Below, in pieces: positions 43,011-51,548 of a stretch of DNA of 51,548 nt. A program made the translations under genes and the position numbers. Numbering within the stretch: position 1 is the first letter of the stretch; each line of letters begins with the position of its first letter. The notes beneath the pieces were generated by a model that saw only the letters and a program-made list of their open reading frames with translations, made no database searches and was not told the origin of the DNA. This stretch comes from Cylindrobasidium torrendii FP15055 ss-10 (Eukaryota > Basidiomycota > Agaricomycetes > Agaricales > Physalacriaceae), in contig KN880582.1 of NCBI GenBank assembly GCA_000934385.1, forward strand, positions 1-51,548, in the 5' to 3' direction.

Positions 43011-43576
43011 CTACCTATCCTCGTATATTGTAACATAGTCTCCAAGTTTCTCAAAGCCTGAATACGATACATGGTTAGATTTGGCTGCATGGACAAAGGG
43101 AGGAACGCACCCATATGCTTGGTCAAGAATTCACGCGCCTTCTCCTCCTTCTCAGGCATTGGAGGGAACTGCAACTCAGGATCGAACACATACTCCACGG
43201 CCCACATTCCATTCTTGTTTATCCATTCGCCGCGCCTCGTAGCCATAATGAACATCATATCGTTGCCTTTACTGCCATATGCGACCTCGACGATGGTAAA
43301 GTGCATGGCGTCCCAGTAACCCGTTAGCTGTCGGTATTTAGCGTTCATTTTCGCCATGCAGTTCCAGGAGGGTCGCTCCTTGAATTCTCTGTCGGGGTAA
43401 CTGGCCTCAAAAGTGCGCCTGTCCCAATCTAGGATCTCGTCGTGGGGAATGACAATGCCAGCGGACAGTCGGAAGCGCACGTATAACGACGGATCGTCGA
43501 TGAGAAGCGGATAGTTGTTTTCCTTTGCACGCCGCTGGGCGTCCAAGATCATTTTGCTTTCGTTGAGCTCCGGCAT
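43011..43576 (-). CDS. Family F small protein, copy F8
   Basis: Exons 43576-43111 and 43057-43011 with a 53-bp intron give 170 aa. This is the most diverged member of the group: it starts MPELNESKMILDAQRRAK, then YVRFRLSAGIVIPHDEILDWDRR, a longer insert (FEASYPDREFKERPSW), LTGYWDAMHFTIVEVAYGSKG, MMFIMATRRGEWINKNGMW, VEYVFDPELQFPPMPEKE and last exon GFEKLGDYVTIYEDR. The leader TTGCAACCCACCACC is conserved. The intact frame and intron in spite of many amino-acid changes point to a working gene. Confidence 0.8.
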
Positions 43577-43989
43577 GGTGGTGGGTTGCAAGGTGATCAC
43601 GTCAGCGAACGCAGTGCTCACTTTGAAACCCGCCACGGTGGTTTAAACGACGTTTACAGCGGTATTTTCTGCCCAAGCCCGGAAATAGTCCCGAATCATC
43701 GCGCAGAGCGTCTGTGTCCTATCTGGCAGGTGGTTTCGCGTAGCCGTGCGCGGTAGTGGAAATCGTCCAGGAGTGTGCATTGTCTTTGCTGGTTGGAATG
43801 AGCGATTGCGCTGGTATATCAAGGCGCCATCTAGCCTAGAATTTGACCCCGTTGGCCTCGAGAAAGATGTGTCACAGAAGAAAAGAACGGCAGCAGATGT
43901 AGTAAGAGAAAGAGCACTGGCCGATCAGTCCGATGATGGCGGCCATCAGGCGACGCGCATGGCAAGCGTAAAGATTAACCACCACCACA
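43577..43989. other. Divergent region between F8 and F-box gene 1
   Basis: No supported gene. The frame at 43746-44057 overlaps the F-box start in another frame and has no support. Confidence 0.5.
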
Positions 43990-45483
43990 ATGGCGCATCT
44001 TGCCTCGATTTTGAACATCCAGGAGACGCTCTTCACGACAAATCAGGTGCCATCTGAAGCGGATTCAAAGGTCATCGAAGTAAAGCTAGCTCAACTACGT
44101 GAAGAACGCTCTCGTTTGGCAGCCCGTCTTGCCGAGACAGAAGCAACCATTGCGCACCTGAAGGCCATACAACATCCAATTCGATATATTCCAGACGATG
44201 TCCTGGGGCGAATCTTCGAATATGCCACACCCTGGTGTTTTGGAGACGGCACCGAGAGGGATTCCTTTCCGCCTATTCCTTTAAAGCTCGACGCCCCATG
44301 GACTCTCTCCCATGTCTGCCGCAATTGGAGGGCAGTTTGCCTTTCTCTTCCGCAATTGTGGTCTGCATTTTGGGTGTTATGGGGGGAACCAGGCACCACA
44401 GAGTGGGTCGAGAGGTTAGATACACTCTACCCGCGTTCCGAACCACTGCTTCTACGCCTCTACGCCGACTACATTTCCGAGGCATGTCTTCCAACACTCC
44501 TAGAATCAGCACATCGATGGCGCTGCATCCGTCTGCATATTGATTGGAACATGAATTCTGACGATGATGTTGTGTTACACGACTGCCTCTTCCCACACCT
44601 TACACACCTCGCGTTGCGCCAAACGGGGCGAAACCGTGAATTTCCAAAGATCGTAGCGCCTTGTCTCCAGAACCTCGAACTTGTCGACGCTTGGATTCCC
44701 TATAGATGTCTTCTCCCCTGGGACCAAATCACACAGTACAAGTCGACCAACACCGACCACGATTTGATTGGGCTCATGAAAAATCTCGAGGAGATCGTCA
44801 TTGAAGATAACAGTACCTTTTGCCGCTGGCACAATCTGGATACCCGAAATGTCGTTTCTATGAACAGTGTCAGACGCTTGGAATACACTGACACCAACAC
44901 CGACGATGATGAAGAAATAGGGCACGGCAGCTGCTATACCAAACTGTTCACCCACTACCAATTCACTTCTCTCCGAACACTCGTCATCACCGACGCCTTT
45001 CCGGAAGGTGCAGGATTTGCGTTCACCCTCCCGTCCGTCATTGAACTCTCGCTCTCGTTTCAAAAACCCTACACTATCAGGGGCATCCTCTATGCTACTC
45101 CGAATATGCAGAGCCTTCATTTGCGGGTTGAGTCCGACGCACAAATCTGGCTAATGAACTACACACATCCTGCTTTACAACAGCGCCCGCCGGTGGCCCA
45201 TCTTCGCCAGCTTCGGCACCTGCTCCTTACACTCATGGAAGGCCCGCCACTGGTCGTTTTCGCCTTGGGTAGAGCAATCACTGATCTCAAGGTGGACTAT
45301 GAGCTCCCACTCGAGACGGTTTCGTTCTATAGTGGTATTTTGGGCGAGGAGAAGACGCGCGCGCCCAAGAGTCAGTGGGTTAAAAACTTACAGGAAGAGA
45401 TCCCTGACGATGTGGATGTGTGGACGGCCCGAGGGATACAAGTACAGTATCATTATAATGTACAGCACAGGTTCGCGGAGTAG
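43990..45483 (+). CDS. F-box protein with coiled coil, array member 1
   Basis: A single exon of 497 aa. Order: short N-terminus MAHLASILNIQETLFTTNQ, a coiled coil at about residues 25-58 (KLAQLREERSRLAARLAETEATIAHLK), an F-box-like segment at about 62-115 (IRYIPDDVLGRIFEYATPW...LSHVCRNWRAVCLSLPQLW), then diverged leucine-rich repeat-like stretches to the end. F-box proteins bring substrates to SCF ubiquitin ligases through Skp1. Mushroom-forming fungi have hundreds of this coiled-coil type. The last part RGIQVQYHYNVQHRFAE matches the other array members. The start sits in AACCACCACCACAATGG, alike in members 1, 2 and 3. Confidence 0.85.
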   Translation: MAHLASILNIQETLFTTNQVPSEADSKVIEVKLAQLREERSRLAARLAETEATIAHLKAIQHPIRYIPDDVLGRIFEYATPWCFGDGTERDSFPPIPLKLDAPWTLSHVCRNWRAVCLSLPQLWSAFWVLWGEPGTTEWVERLDTLYPRSEPLLLRLYADYISEACLPTLLESAHRWRCIRLHIDWNMNSDDDVVLHDCLFPHLTHLALRQTGRNREFPKIVAPCLQNLELVDAWIPYRCLLPWDQITQYKSTNTDHDLIGLMKNLEEIVIEDNSTFCRWHNLDTRNVVSMNSVRRLEYTDTNTDDDEEIGHGSCYTKLFTHYQFTSLRTLVITDAFPEGAGFAFTLPSVIELSLSFQKPYTIRGILYATPNMQSLHLRVESDAQIWLMNYTHPALQQRPPVAHLRQLRHLLLTLMEGPPLVVFALGRAITDLKVDYELPLETVSFYSGILGEEKTRAPKSQWVKNLQEEIPDDVDVWTARGIQVQYHYNVQHRFAE

Positions 45484-45788
45484 TTCGACTCAACCGGAAT
45501 ATTTACTACCGTTGCGTGTTACCAGCCGAAATTCTAGAGTGGGCGCGTATATGTGAGCAAGATGAGGTGAAATAAAGCAGTGAATAAAGTTGCGCGGGTT
45601 TACGCCTCATTCTTCCTTTGCAGTGTCAATTTTCAGAGGGGTTGAAGCCGCCATTGGTAGCTAGATGCATCGAATTTGTTCTTCGTCACGTCGTTGTATC
45701 TTTTCCCTTGCGATTTCGAATGACTTCTGAATTGACACTTGGATAATATCATACAGTGCTCGAAGCACAACGCAACATTGTAATAACC
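45484..45788. other. Convergent intergenic region
   Basis: Only 3' flanks of F-box genes 1 and 2. Nothing else seen. Confidence 0.6.
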
Positions 45789-47297
45789 CTATGGGAACTT
45801 GTGCTCTGCGTCGTAATGGTATTGTACGTGTATTCCAGTCTCAGTCCACTGGCGCAGCAAGCTGGCCATTCGTCTTTGGAGATCTGCAATCCATTCGCCT
45901 TTGGACATCTCTCTCCCATCCCTCCTCTGAATACGACTGTAGAACGAAATGACCTCGAGAGGGAGGCGAAAGCGCCTGAGTGACTTGAGCGCCGCGTTCA
46001 TAGCGGAGAGGTCTTTGTACAAATTCTGGGAAATGGACAAATGCTTGAGCCCGCGAAGGTCGCCTACCGAGGCGCACCCTAGAGTACCAGAGCAATCTAC
46101 CAGCAATTCGGGGTTGGCAGGGCTCTCAATATGGAGGCTCTGTACATTCGGGGTTGCGAGGAGGATTCCTCGGACGTGTTCGGCCCTCCCAAACAACAAC
46201 GACAGTTTGATGACGGATGGCAGAGAGAACCCCACGAACGACAAGCTATCGTCTTTTTCGAGGTAAAGGCGATACGTGTCATGGAGTACGAGGGTGTGGA
46301 GGGAGGTGAAGCTGTACCGTGTGAATAGCTCGTTACAGACGCCTGCAGGGAGAAAGTCGTCATTGACATATCGAAGCTCCAAGCGTCTGACTGTCGGAAG
46401 GACGGTCCCTCGAATTTCGGGGCCCCCCATCGTGTCATACGCTTCGATGTTGATCTCCTCGAGGTTGTCCATAAACCCAATGAATTCGAGGTCAGAGCCG
46501 GTAGAGGTGTACACCCTTATTTGTTCCCACGGAAGGTCTGGGGGTGTAGACTCCCAGTTGATGTAAGCGGCGCATAATTCGAGGTTGCGGAGACGAGGCG
46601 CCCTAACTTTCACGGCGTGTGGGCCCTTTTCGAGGTTCAATGATAGGCTGGTAAGACGTAGAAATAGATGGTCGATGAACAGAGCGCTCTGAGAATACCG
46701 GCGGCGGTCAAATGAGTCCACGCGGAGGCAGCGGCATCGAGCAATCATTTCGAGGAGTATTGGAGCCTTAACCACCCTGACGAAGTCTTCAACTTGGTAG
46801 AGGCGTGAGAGATGGGGTTCGGAACGTTGAATACTTGTTTTGATCTTCTCGGTAGTACGCTCTAAAATCTGCGTGCTGATGGGCTGCCAATAGTCTGACT
46901 CCGGCGTTGGTAAGCGCAAGGCAGTCCATAACTTGGGAGTAGAAAGACAGATAGCGCGCCAATTTTGGCACACGTGGGATAGGCTCCAAGGAGAATGAAG
47001 ACCGCTGGAGCGCGGCGGGAAGGTGTTTTCCTCGGTACCGTCTGCAAAGCACCAGGGAGTAGCATACTCAAAGACTCGTTGGAGGATGTTGCCTGGGATG
47101 TATCGAATCGGATGTAGACAGACCTTCAGGCGTGGGATCATCGCCTCCACCGTCGCAAGACGGCTGGTCAAGAGATCGTGTTCTGCGCGCAGTTGGGCCA
47201 GAACCGCGTGAATAGCCTGCGATTCCTCTATGGATGGCGCTTGATTTGTAGTGAAGAGAGTCTGTCGAACGTTCATGTCTGAGGCGAAGTACGCCAT
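45789..47297 (-). CDS. F-box protein with coiled coil, array member 2
   Basis: A single exon of 502 aa from the ATG at 47297 (MAYFASDMNVRQTLFTTNQ); the ATG 18 nt upstream is less likely because member 1 lines up with this one. The coiled coil is AVLAQLRAEHDLLTSRLATVEAMIPRLK. The F-box segment is IRYIPGNILQRVFEYATPW...LSHVCQNWRAICLSTPKLW. Leucine-rich stretches follow, with LPLEVISFYSRI near the end and the terminal IHVQYHYDAEHKFP. It is convergent with member 1. Probable Skp1 adaptor; target unknown. Confidence 0.85.
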   Translation of the reverse strand: MAYFASDMNVRQTLFTTNQAPSIEESQAIHAVLAQLRAEHDLLTSRLATVEAMIPRLKVCLHPIRYIPGNILQRVFEYATPWCFADGTEENTFPPRSSGLHSPWSLSHVCQNWRAICLSTPKLWTALRLPTPESDYWQPISTQILERTTEKIKTSIQRSEPHLSRLYQVEDFVRVVKAPILLEMIARCRCLRVDSFDRRRYSQSALFIDHLFLRLTSLSLNLEKGPHAVKVRAPRLRNLELCAAYINWESTPPDLPWEQIRVYTSTGSDLEFIGFMDNLEEINIEAYDTMGGPEIRGTVLPTVRRLELRYVNDDFLPAGVCNELFTRYSFTSLHTLVLHDTYRLYLEKDDSLSFVGFSLPSVIKLSLLFGRAEHVRGILLATPNVQSLHIESPANPELLVDCSGTLGCASVGDLRGLKHLSISQNLYKDLSAMNAALKSLRRFRLPLEVISFYSRIQRRDGREMSKGEWIADLQRRMASLLRQWTETGIHVQYHYDAEHKFP

Positions 47298-47666
47298 TGT
47301 GATGGTGATTTGCAACCTGCATGTTTTGCCGCCAACTTTGGCGCCAGCAAACGGACCGCTATCCGATGACTAAGGGCTTTGCCGCTTCGGCAGCCAACAG
47401 GTCTCTCATATAATACTTAATAAAGATTGGCCGCTAGTAACTCTAGAAGTCATTCGAAGCGGTAAATGCCAAAAACCTCTGAGTTTGAAGGTGCAGTAGC
47501 CAAGATTCCTTGCGCGTCCAGCCACACTGAACTCATTACGTCGCATTCATAATTATGTAGTTATTCACATTTCATTGCCCTTGATGGAACTCATCTATGT
47601 GAGCACCAGAGCGGCGTTGTACGGGAGCAAGAAGCGATTGAAGTACAAGGCAAGTCTAAGATACTT
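47298..47666. other. Intergenic, no supported gene
   Basis: The 5' side of member 2 and 3' side of member 3, with an AT-rich middle. No feature recognised. Confidence 0.55.
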
Positions 47667-48989
47667 CTATGGGAACCTGTGCTCTGCGTCGTAATGGTAT
47701 TGTACACGCAGTCCACCGTCCATCCACTCGCGCAGCGAGTCAGCCATTCCATCTCGGACGCATGTAGTCCATTGTGTTTGGGTAACGGTGCTTCCATCAT
47801 CCTGAATTCCGCTGTAGAACGAAATCGTCGCGAGAGGTAGGCCATGCGTCTTAAGAGCGGTGACCGCCTCGTCGATGGCTGGGAAGTCCATGATGTCTAG
47901 ACTATCACTCTTGAACACGAACGACAAGTGCTTGAGCGAATGAAGATCGGATACGGATGGTTGTCCCGGAGAAGGACACAGCAGCGATTCGGTGTCGAAA
48001 TCGCACTCAATGTGGAGGCTCTGCACGTTCGGAGTCGCAAGCAGGACACCCCTAATGAAATTGGCATCCCCAAAGCAGAGCGAGAGCTCGATGACGGATG
48101 GAAGCGATGTTGCGAGCCGCTGGTCGTAGGCGTGGTAGGAATCGTCGATAATGAGGGTCTGCAGGGAGGTGAAGTTGTAATGGGTGAATAGCCAGATATT
48201 TTGGAGGCTATCGCTAGGTCCGACAGAGTTTAAATCCCTCTTGTCGGAGTCGTCTACATAACCGTATTCTAGACGTCGGACCCTTGGAAGGATGATTTTC
48301 TCGGCATCCCACTTGTATTCTTTGTGGTACCAGCAACCGTTCTCCTCGATGACGATCTCCTGCAGGTTCTTCATAAATCCAATGATTTCGAGGGCGGAAT
48401 TGGTAGACTTGTACCAGGTGAATTGGTCCCAGGGAAAGCTAAGCTTGCAACGGATGGGGGTGCCTATCAGTTCTAGCTTTTGGAGACGAGGCGCCTGGAT
48501 GTATGCAATTCTTTTCTCCGTACGACACGGCTGCAACGACAGATGGGTAAGGCAAGGGAAAAGACAGTCATGAAACACATCAACATGGGAGAAGCCGCCG
48601 TGGTATTCCAGAGCAAGGCGGACGCACCGCCATCGATGAGCCGATTTGAGGAGAGGTAAAAGGGGATCGAGTTTGAAGGCATCTTTGCGAATCCAGAGGC
48701 GCAGAGGAATCGGTTCGGACCGCCGATGATAAATCACGTCCATCTTCTCGCCAAAACCTGGGCCAGGCGACTTGGGCAATCTTATGTACATGGTGGACCA
48801 TAAACGGGGAAGAGAGATACAAAGAGCACGCCAATTTCGACAGACATGGGAGAGGGTCCAAGGAAGATCCAGACGAGTTTCGGAGTCCCAAGACGTCGGG
48901 AAGGACTCCATTGCAATGCCATCCCCCGAGCACCAAGGTATAGCATACGCGAATATCATTGTTAGGACATCGTCGGGGACGAATCGCAT
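47667..48989 (-). CDS. F-box protein lacking the coiled coil, array member 3
   Basis: The main frame gives 440 aa starting MRFVPDDVLTMIFAYAIPW, which is already inside the F-box segment. The family start is still visible upstream at 49094 (MVGHASALHIPDAVL, in the usual AACCACCATCACAATGG context). It is in the same frame, but a TAG at 49031-49029 lies between and about 40 residues of coiled coil are missing. Either translation begins at 48989, or a 63-bp GTAGGC...CATTAG intron directly after the upstream ATG removes the stop. The rest is intact: LSHVCRNWRALCISLPRLW, leucine-rich stretches, LPLATISFYSGI and the end LRVQYHYDAEHRFP. Confidence 0.7.
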   Translation of the reverse strand: MRFVPDDVLTMIFAYAIPWCSGDGIAMESFPTSWDSETRLDLPWTLSHVCRNWRALCISLPRLWSTMYIRLPKSPGPGFGEKMDVIYHRRSEPIPLRLWIRKDAFKLDPLLPLLKSAHRWRCVRLALEYHGGFSHVDVFHDCLFPCLTHLSLQPCRTEKRIAYIQAPRLQKLELIGTPIRCKLSFPWDQFTWYKSTNSALEIIGFMKNLQEIVIEENGCWYHKEYKWDAEKIILPRVRRLEYGYVDDSDKRDLNSVGPSDSLQNIWLFTHYNFTSLQTLIIDDSYHAYDQRLATSLPSVIELSLCFGDANFIRGVLLATPNVQSLHIECDFDTESLLCPSPGQPSVSDLHSLKHLSFVFKSDSLDIMDFPAIDEAVTALKTHGLPLATISFYSGIQDDGSTVTQTQWTTCVRDGMADSLREWMDGGLRVQYHYDAEHRFP

Positions 48990-49094
48990 GGGTTGTCGAA
49001 AAGCTCGCAGCTCCTCTTCGAGTGAGTCCTAATGAGAAATTACAGAAGTCAACACTGCGTCCGGTATGTGCAAGGCCGAGGCATGGCCTACCAT

Positions 49095-50936
49095 TGTGAT
49101 GGTGGTTGGAAGTAAGTCTGTCATCGGACAACGGACCGATCGCAGCTGATGAAAACGCACAGTGTAACTGCTATGGAAAACCTCGAGAAGCGTGTGGTCG
49201 ATGAGGGGACTGGGGCGCCGGCCGCTCGTTGATGCTTTAATGACGATTGCATTGCTCTACTAAAGATTCTGAGATACTTAGAGGACAGAGTCCGACAGAC
49301 TTGGACAGAGTCGGCCATTACAGCATATCATCGCTACGGAACCGTATCCCCTTCAATCCTTTCACATGGAATCATACCTACCGCTTGTGCTTTGCCTCTC
49401 ATTCCATTGTTGAACTCGTACTAGGGCCAACGATGTTAGACACATCCAAGTTTGCGCAACACAGAACGTACAGGTCCTCCACATTAACTCGGCATCGCTG
49501 GTGAGCTGCCTTCTGGGACGCCAGTTGGTAGTTAGCCTTGACCAGCCGAAGCACCTTCTCTTGACGCTCCGGGACACCCCCGCTAAACTACGTGCCCGTC
49601 AGTTTTGTTGGCGCATTGGCCCTAGCACGATTCATTCCCACCGTCATCGCTGCACGGACGGAAAACATTCACATACGCGGACCTTATCTGTGTCCGATTA
49701 TGTGAGCGAAGCGGGGATGGAAGGAGATCTCGAGGAGGTGGATGAAGAAGCTCGTCAAGAGGGCAAGGACTTTGGTCAAGAGAAGTAGTAGCTCTGAACG
49801 CACCAAGTTGAGACAGGCAAACAAGCTCGCGGTGCAAACGCAATATCATTAACGGGTAAAACTATTGCTCTGATGGCGACAGTTTGCCGAAGCGCTGACA
49901 TCTTGTCCGCCTGCACATTATGCTTCGGCAAAAGTATCTGTACCAACAGTCAGAACGACATGTGCGCGAGCGATGTGTAGAGTAGAGGCTAGGCCAGTGC
50001 AGACAGGAATGAATGGAGGAATGCGTACCAAAGCAGCCCAGCGAGCACCATTCCTTATACCTGTCGCCCTCCCTCCTCTTCCATCCTGCCCGATGCTGAC
50101 GTCCTCGCAGGCAACACATTCGTGAGGACGCGCTGTGACGCGGATACGCTGGCGCATGGAGCTTGGTGGATACTTTCTAGGTCTTCCCTCTCTGGTGGCC
50201 TCCGTGCGAAGTGTTTGCGATTCGTAGGCCACATAGGCGGCAGTCTCTCTCAAGTTGGATAGGACACCTGGTAGGAAGAAAGCGCATTAGTCCAGGATCT
50301 GACATTGTGGCAGTAGAGATATGGAATGGCACTTTGGCTGGAATGGCATTGGACGAATAAACAGAGGAAGACATACTGGCATATCTTGGCGAGGCACGTA
50401 ATTCAACAACGTCGACGCCTGCGCTGTTTTCCTCCTGCGCCTACAGCTTTTGGCACTCTGCAAGAATCGCTCCGGCGTCAGGCACCACAGTATCGTCGCA
50501 CTGTCCGCAGGGTGGCTGGAATCATCTTTGCCTCTTGGAACGAACGGCGGTCATATTTGAAAAAAAAGGAATACGGTACATAATACGGTCGTCCAAAGCC
50601 GAGGAGCTCATGATGCTGCGATATTATCTGTGTCACGTCGCAACAGAAATCAGTTTTCTTGGTAGTGGTCGTCGTGGTAGGAGAGAAAGAGTTGATTATT
50701 GGTCCCGTCGCGATCGCCTCAGGTTTAGCAGGAAGCTTTAAAAGCGATGTCAATAAGACTCAGGTCTTGAGCTTGGTTTAAACACGGGTAAACTGGGCTA
50801 CCCTCGATGCGAGGCGACATTCAGAATTTCGCAGCGTACTTCCCGATGTTTCTGCCATTCCACGCGAGCTCCTACTGTCAATACGAGGAGGCTTATGCAG
50901 AGTTTGGAGAACGCTCGTGATGTAGCTATAATATGG
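49095..50936. other. 1.8-kb gap between F-box genes, no supported gene
   Basis: Several frames of 85-111 codons lie on both strands. The longest (minus, 50253-49918, beginning MRETAAYVAYESQ) has no domain or family support. No F-box remnants were recognised here. Confidence 0.4.
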
Positions 50937-51475
50937 CTACGGAAAGTTGTGATCTACATCGTAATGGTATTGTATTTGTGTGCCGCCCTCCGCCCAAATG
51001 TTTAGGGAATCAGCCATCTTTTCTTGTACACATCCGATCCACCGACTCTCGGACATGGACCTGTCCGGCCCACTCAGCATACCGCTGTAGAACGAGATCG
51101 TCTTGAGAGGTTGGCCATGCGTCTTGAGAGCGGTGAGCGCCTTATCAAGGCTGTATAAGGCGCCCATGGTGCCCCAACGACCATCTCCAATAGTAATCGA
51201 CAAATTCTCTAGTGCGTGAAGAAAGTTGGCCACCGAGGGAGCCCCTGGAGTCCAAGGATATGCCACCATGCTATGCACATCACAAGCAGAGCTCTTGAGA
51301 TGAAGGCTCCGCAAGTTCGGTGTCGTAAGGAGAATATGCGCGACCCTGTTGGCCCGGAAAAATTCCAGGGAGAACTCGACGACGGATGGCAGGGAGAATG
51401 CAAAGTTCTCGCCGGAGCACCAGAGGTCAGAGATAACGAGAGTGCGGAGAGAAGGAATAGTCTATTTGGGACCCC
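50937..51475 (-). pseudogene. Truncated F-box paralog, array member 4
   Basis: The last 125 codons of the family are intact, from NLRSLHLKSSA through LKTISFYSGM to the end TQIQYHYDVDHNFP. Upstream, the frame carries LRTLVISDLW and FAFSLPSVVEFSLEFF to about 51465. There the match to HYNFTSLQTL of member 3 needs a frame change (DYSF in one frame, SLRTL in another). No F-box or coiled coil is seen in the remaining 75 bp before the window edge. It is probably a 5'-truncated, frameshifted copy, though a gene reaching past the window with an intron here cannot be excluded. Confidence 0.55.
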
Positions 51476-51548
51476 CTCGTACTGGGGGTACCGCAAAATT
51501 TTATTTACATTTACTTTAGCACCCCGTCGTCCCAAATAAGCGTGCAGG

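Noticed and set aside
49002..49055. A 27-bp intron removing the TAG of F-box member 3
   Set aside because: Too short for splicing; the 63-bp alternative or a downstream start is more likely.

Overview
The window looks like nuclear DNA of a basidiomycete fungus, most likely a wood-decaying agaricomycete. Genes are split by many introns of about 45-65 bp, many with GTGCGT-type donors. Both strands are used without operons. The gene content includes AA9 lytic polysaccharide monooxygenases, a DUF6699 protein, and coiled-coil/F-box proteins of a type common in mushrooms and polypores. No tRNA, rRNA, CRISPR array or transposase was recognised.

Layout. 0.8-3.2 kb: two tandem copies of a small unknown protein (here called family F) and a broken third copy. 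3.5-4.7 kb: UbiA-type prenyltransferase copy 1 (minus). 5.6-8.6 kb: Artemis/SNM1-type DNA-repair nuclease (minus). 10-12.3 kb: two hypothetical genes (minus). 12.8-13.5 kb: DUF6699 protein. 15.0-17.0 kb: two AA9 monooxygenases tail to tail. 18.3 kb: another family F gene. 19.4-19.8 kb: small hypothetical. 20.9-24.0 kb: OPT oligopeptide transporter (minus). 25.5-27.9 kb: CRAL-TRIO/RhoGAP protein (minus) with a 12-nt microexon. 28.7-33.3 kb: family F genes and fragments around UbiA copy 2 (minus). 33.5-35.8 kb: two FAR-17a/AIG1-like membrane proteins head to head. 36.2-38.7 kb: a small zinc-finger protein and an AIM9-like phosphotransferase. 40.0-43.6 kb: UbiA copy 3 (plus) followed by three minus-strand family F genes. 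44-51.5 kb: an array of four F-box paralogs, the last one truncated.

The main unexplained signal is the family F / UbiA arrangement. Family F has eight apparently intact genes and several decayed pieces here. They fall into three subfamilies, and six of the eight share a phase-1 intron just before a short conserved last exon. Three times a family F copy lies about 300-340 bp from, and convergent with, a UbiA gene. All three UbiA genes are intact at 343 codons with identical exon lengths. Units 2 and 3 form a roughly 3 kb inverted repeat around 6.9 kb of unrelated genes. I recognise no known function for family F. Its repeated linkage to a membrane prenyltransferase is the best candidate for an undescribed system, but a functional link is only inference and passive segmental duplication would give the same picture.
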